Positions 6,212 to 7,606 of a stretch of DNA of 7,606 bases are shown here, in pieces. The stretch's first letter is position 1, and every line of letters begins with the position of its first letter. Below the pieces are notes generated by a model. It had not been told where the DNA came from. It searched no databases and saw only the letters and a list, made by a program, of their open reading frames with translations. The DNA lies in NCBI GenBank assembly GCA_903905685.1, contig CAIVHI010000513.1, forward strand, positions 1 through 7,606. The letters are read 5' to 3'. A program made the translations under genes and the position numbers. The stretch is from an uncultured Bacteroidota bacterium (GTDB taxonomy: Bacteria; Bacteroidota; Bacteroidia; Chitinophagales; Chitinophagaceae).

Positions 6212-7606
6212 ATGAATTGGTCGGAAGAGGAACTAAACGATGATGCGAAGGAAATATATATCATCGATCAATTTGGTGTAATTCAATTTCGTAACTGCCC
6301 CGATAATATTGAAGGGGTGCCCGATTTTGGGGCCCATTTGGTACCATACCTTAAAAGTTTTGCGGGGCCTGAAACGACGGAGGGCGAAATTTCGGCGTTA
6401 TGCTCACCCACGCTTTTTGCACCCAAAGCCGTGGAGGGCAAGGGTTCTACAACAACCCGCAAAAAGGGGGTGGAGCTTCGGGGGGCTATTGTATCGGTTA
6501 AATCATTGAAAAATTCAGATTCTTCGGGCTTTCAACTTGTTTCAGTAATTCGAAAGCCTGGAGCGGCTGCCATTGCCGGTGAACCTGCGGTTGAATATTT
6601 GACGCGACCTGCGTTGAAAGATGCCGGTTGCAACGAGGCACCCAATGCGCTTATGGATGCACGCGGAATAGGAACAGACCTAGAAAAAAATTGGTCTCCT
6701 AACCGCATCTCCAGAACCGACCCACTTATTCTTGAAACCCTCCTTGAAACCCTGCCCGATGGCGTTTTTTTGAAAGACGGCGAAGGGCGGTGGCAAATTG
6801 TCAACTCGGTTGCCAAAAAGACATTTGGTATAGCAGACGATAGTTGGATTGGAAAGTCGGACTGGGAATTATCCATAATCAATCCAAATATGGCTGCGGT
6901 CCACCGGTTTTGTGCCCAATCCGACGAAGCGGCATGGCAAAGAAGGGACATCACCCATTGTTTGGAATGCGCGCCAGACGTTTCCGGCAAGATGTTGTAC
7001 TACGACACCATCAAAATGCCGCTTTTTCACGGCGATGGCTCCCGTAAAAGTATTGTTGTCGTCGCCCGCGATATCACGGAGAAAAAGAAAATGGATGATG
7101 AAAATTCCTACGACCAACACGTTCAACATGAACTCAACAAAATCCTGAAAATATCGTTGCAAGATTTTCCGCTCGATGTATGTTTAGACGGCATTTTGAA
7201 TATTGTTATACATGCGCCAATCGTCAATTTATTGCCTCAAGGTCGCATCTTCCTTCGGGAAGATGATAGTGATAAGTTGATATTGGCAAGCCACCAAAAC
7301 TTCACACTTTCTGCCGACTCCAAATGTGGCTCTATAGAATTTGGCAAATGTGTATGTGGCAACGCGGCATCTCTAAAAAAGGCCGTGTATTGGGACGGTA
7401 TACATGACGTTGAGGGAATAGTGTACCAAGGCGCAGAACGAGCCGCCCACTATGCCATTCCAATCATTTCGGGAGGTGAGACGTTAGGGGTATTGTTGGT
7501 TTGTATCGAAATAGGACATCAGCAAAATCAGAAGGAGATTCTCTTTTTGGAGTCGGTTGCCGACATTCTCGCCGGACTGATCAATCGGAAAAAGGCTGAA
7601 CAGCAG
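6212..7606 (+). CDS. PAS-GAF sensor protein, probably a signal-transduction kinase, 3' end cut off
   Basis: The frame runs uninterrupted for 465 codons to the right edge. TAA at 6209-6211 is in frame directly before the ATG, so 6212 is the earliest possible start. Three regions are visible. Residues about 13-117 look like a divergent PAS fold: IYIIDQFGVIQF (15-26) at the start and FQLVSVIR (107-114) as the last strand. Residues 118-170 look like an unstructured linker. Residues 172-293 are a PAS domain: LLETLPDG then VFLKDGEGRWQIVN (185-198), closed by ARDITEKKK (285-293). Residues about 308-460 are a GAF domain, with GKCVCGNAA (379-387), HYAIPIISGGETLGVLLV, and the closing helix FLESVADILAGLINRKKAEQ. 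No transmembrane helix is seen, so sensing is probably cytoplasmic. In this phylum such tandem arrays usually continue into more PAS domains and a histidine kinase. That output part is not visible; a diguanylate cyclase or other effector cannot be excluded. The ligand is unknown. Confidence 0.85.
   Translation, partial: MNWSEEELNDDAKEIYIIDQFGVIQFRNCPDNIEGVPDFGAHLVPYLKSFAGPETTEGEISALCSPTLFAPKAVEGKGSTTTRKKGVELRGAIVSVKSLKNSDSSGFQLVSVIRKPGAAAIAGEPAVEYLTRPALKDAGCNEAPNALMDARGIGTDLEKNWSPNRISRTDPLILETLLETLPDGVFLKDGEGRWQIVNSVAKKTFGIADDSWIGKSDWELSIINPNMAAVHRFCAQSDEAAWQRRDITHCLECAPDVSGKMLYYDTIKMPLFHGDGSRKSIVVVARDITEKKKMDDENSYDQHVQHELNKILKISLQDFPLDVCLDGILNIVIHAPIVNLLPQGRIFLREDDSDKLILASHQNFTLSADSKCGSIEFGKCVCGNAASLKKAVYWDGIHDVEGIVYQGAERAAHYAIPIISGGETLGVLLVCIEIGHQQNQKEILFLESVADILAGLINRKKAEQQ

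Noticed and set aside
6309..6509. Short basic open frame inside the sensor gene's N-terminal region
   Set aside because: It overlaps the sensor frame entirely, and its Arg/Lys-rich composition comes from reading GC-rich codons out of frame.
6532..6990. Minus-strand open frame of 152 residues within the sensor gene
   Set aside because: It lies opposite the PAS-coding region, and the plus-strand frame is uninterrupted and carries clear PAS motifs. The minus product resembles nothing.
1..7606. Possibility of a novel defence, mobile or RNA-based system
   Set aside because: I see no transposase, integrase, nuclease, toxin pair, repeat array, tRNA or long non-coding block. All seven genes belong to recognisable families and the gaps are short.

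Overview
The window looks like chromosomal DNA of a member of the phylum Bacteroidota (Bacteroidetes). Three things point there: a beta-propeller gene of the DUF5074/BtuG type directly upstream of a TonB-dependent receptor, a DUF3078 protein (a family I know only from this phylum), and several exact matches to the phylum's -7 promoter element TAnnTTTG placed just upstream of genes. I would not name a genus. There are seven protein-coding genes, two of them cut by the window edges. I see no rRNA, tRNA, CRISPR array or insertion sequence. Coding density is high; the longest gap is about 150 bases.

Layout. (1) Positions 1-2677, plus strand: the 3' part of a surface beta-propeller gene (BtuG-like) followed 8 bases later by a BtuB-like TonB-dependent receptor. 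By analogy with Bacteroides the pair should capture vitamin B12 outside the cell and pass it through the outer membrane. The receptor has no ATG start; the only usual start codon nearby is TTG. (2) 2689-3654, minus strand: an EamA/DMT-family inner-membrane transporter of unknown substrate, converging on the receptor gene with 11 bases between stop codons and a 17-base palindrome across the junction. (3) 3805-4497, plus strand: cmk, cytidylate kinase, divergent from the transporter. The shared 150-base gap carries back-to-back -7 elements, and the one serving cmk is so close to the ATG that its mRNA may be leaderless. (4) 4585-5610: a secreted or outer-membrane DUF3078 protein. (5) 5642-6073: mscL, the large-conductance mechanosensitive channel. 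(6) 6212 to the right edge: the N-terminal 465 residues of a multidomain sensor protein (divergent PAS-like region, PAS, GAF). Its output module lies outside the window.

Functional picture. The genes are mostly envelope and housekeeping functions: nutrient import, small-molecule transport, CMP/dCMP phosphorylation, an uncharacterised envelope protein, osmotic-shock protection and signal sensing. Only the BtuG/BtuB pair is clearly a functional unit. I found no convincing new multi-gene system. The points most worth a second look are the ATG-less receptor start, the compact divergent promoter in front of cmk, the truncated PAS-GAF sensor with its cysteine-rich GAF segment, and the uncharacterised DUF3078 protein.
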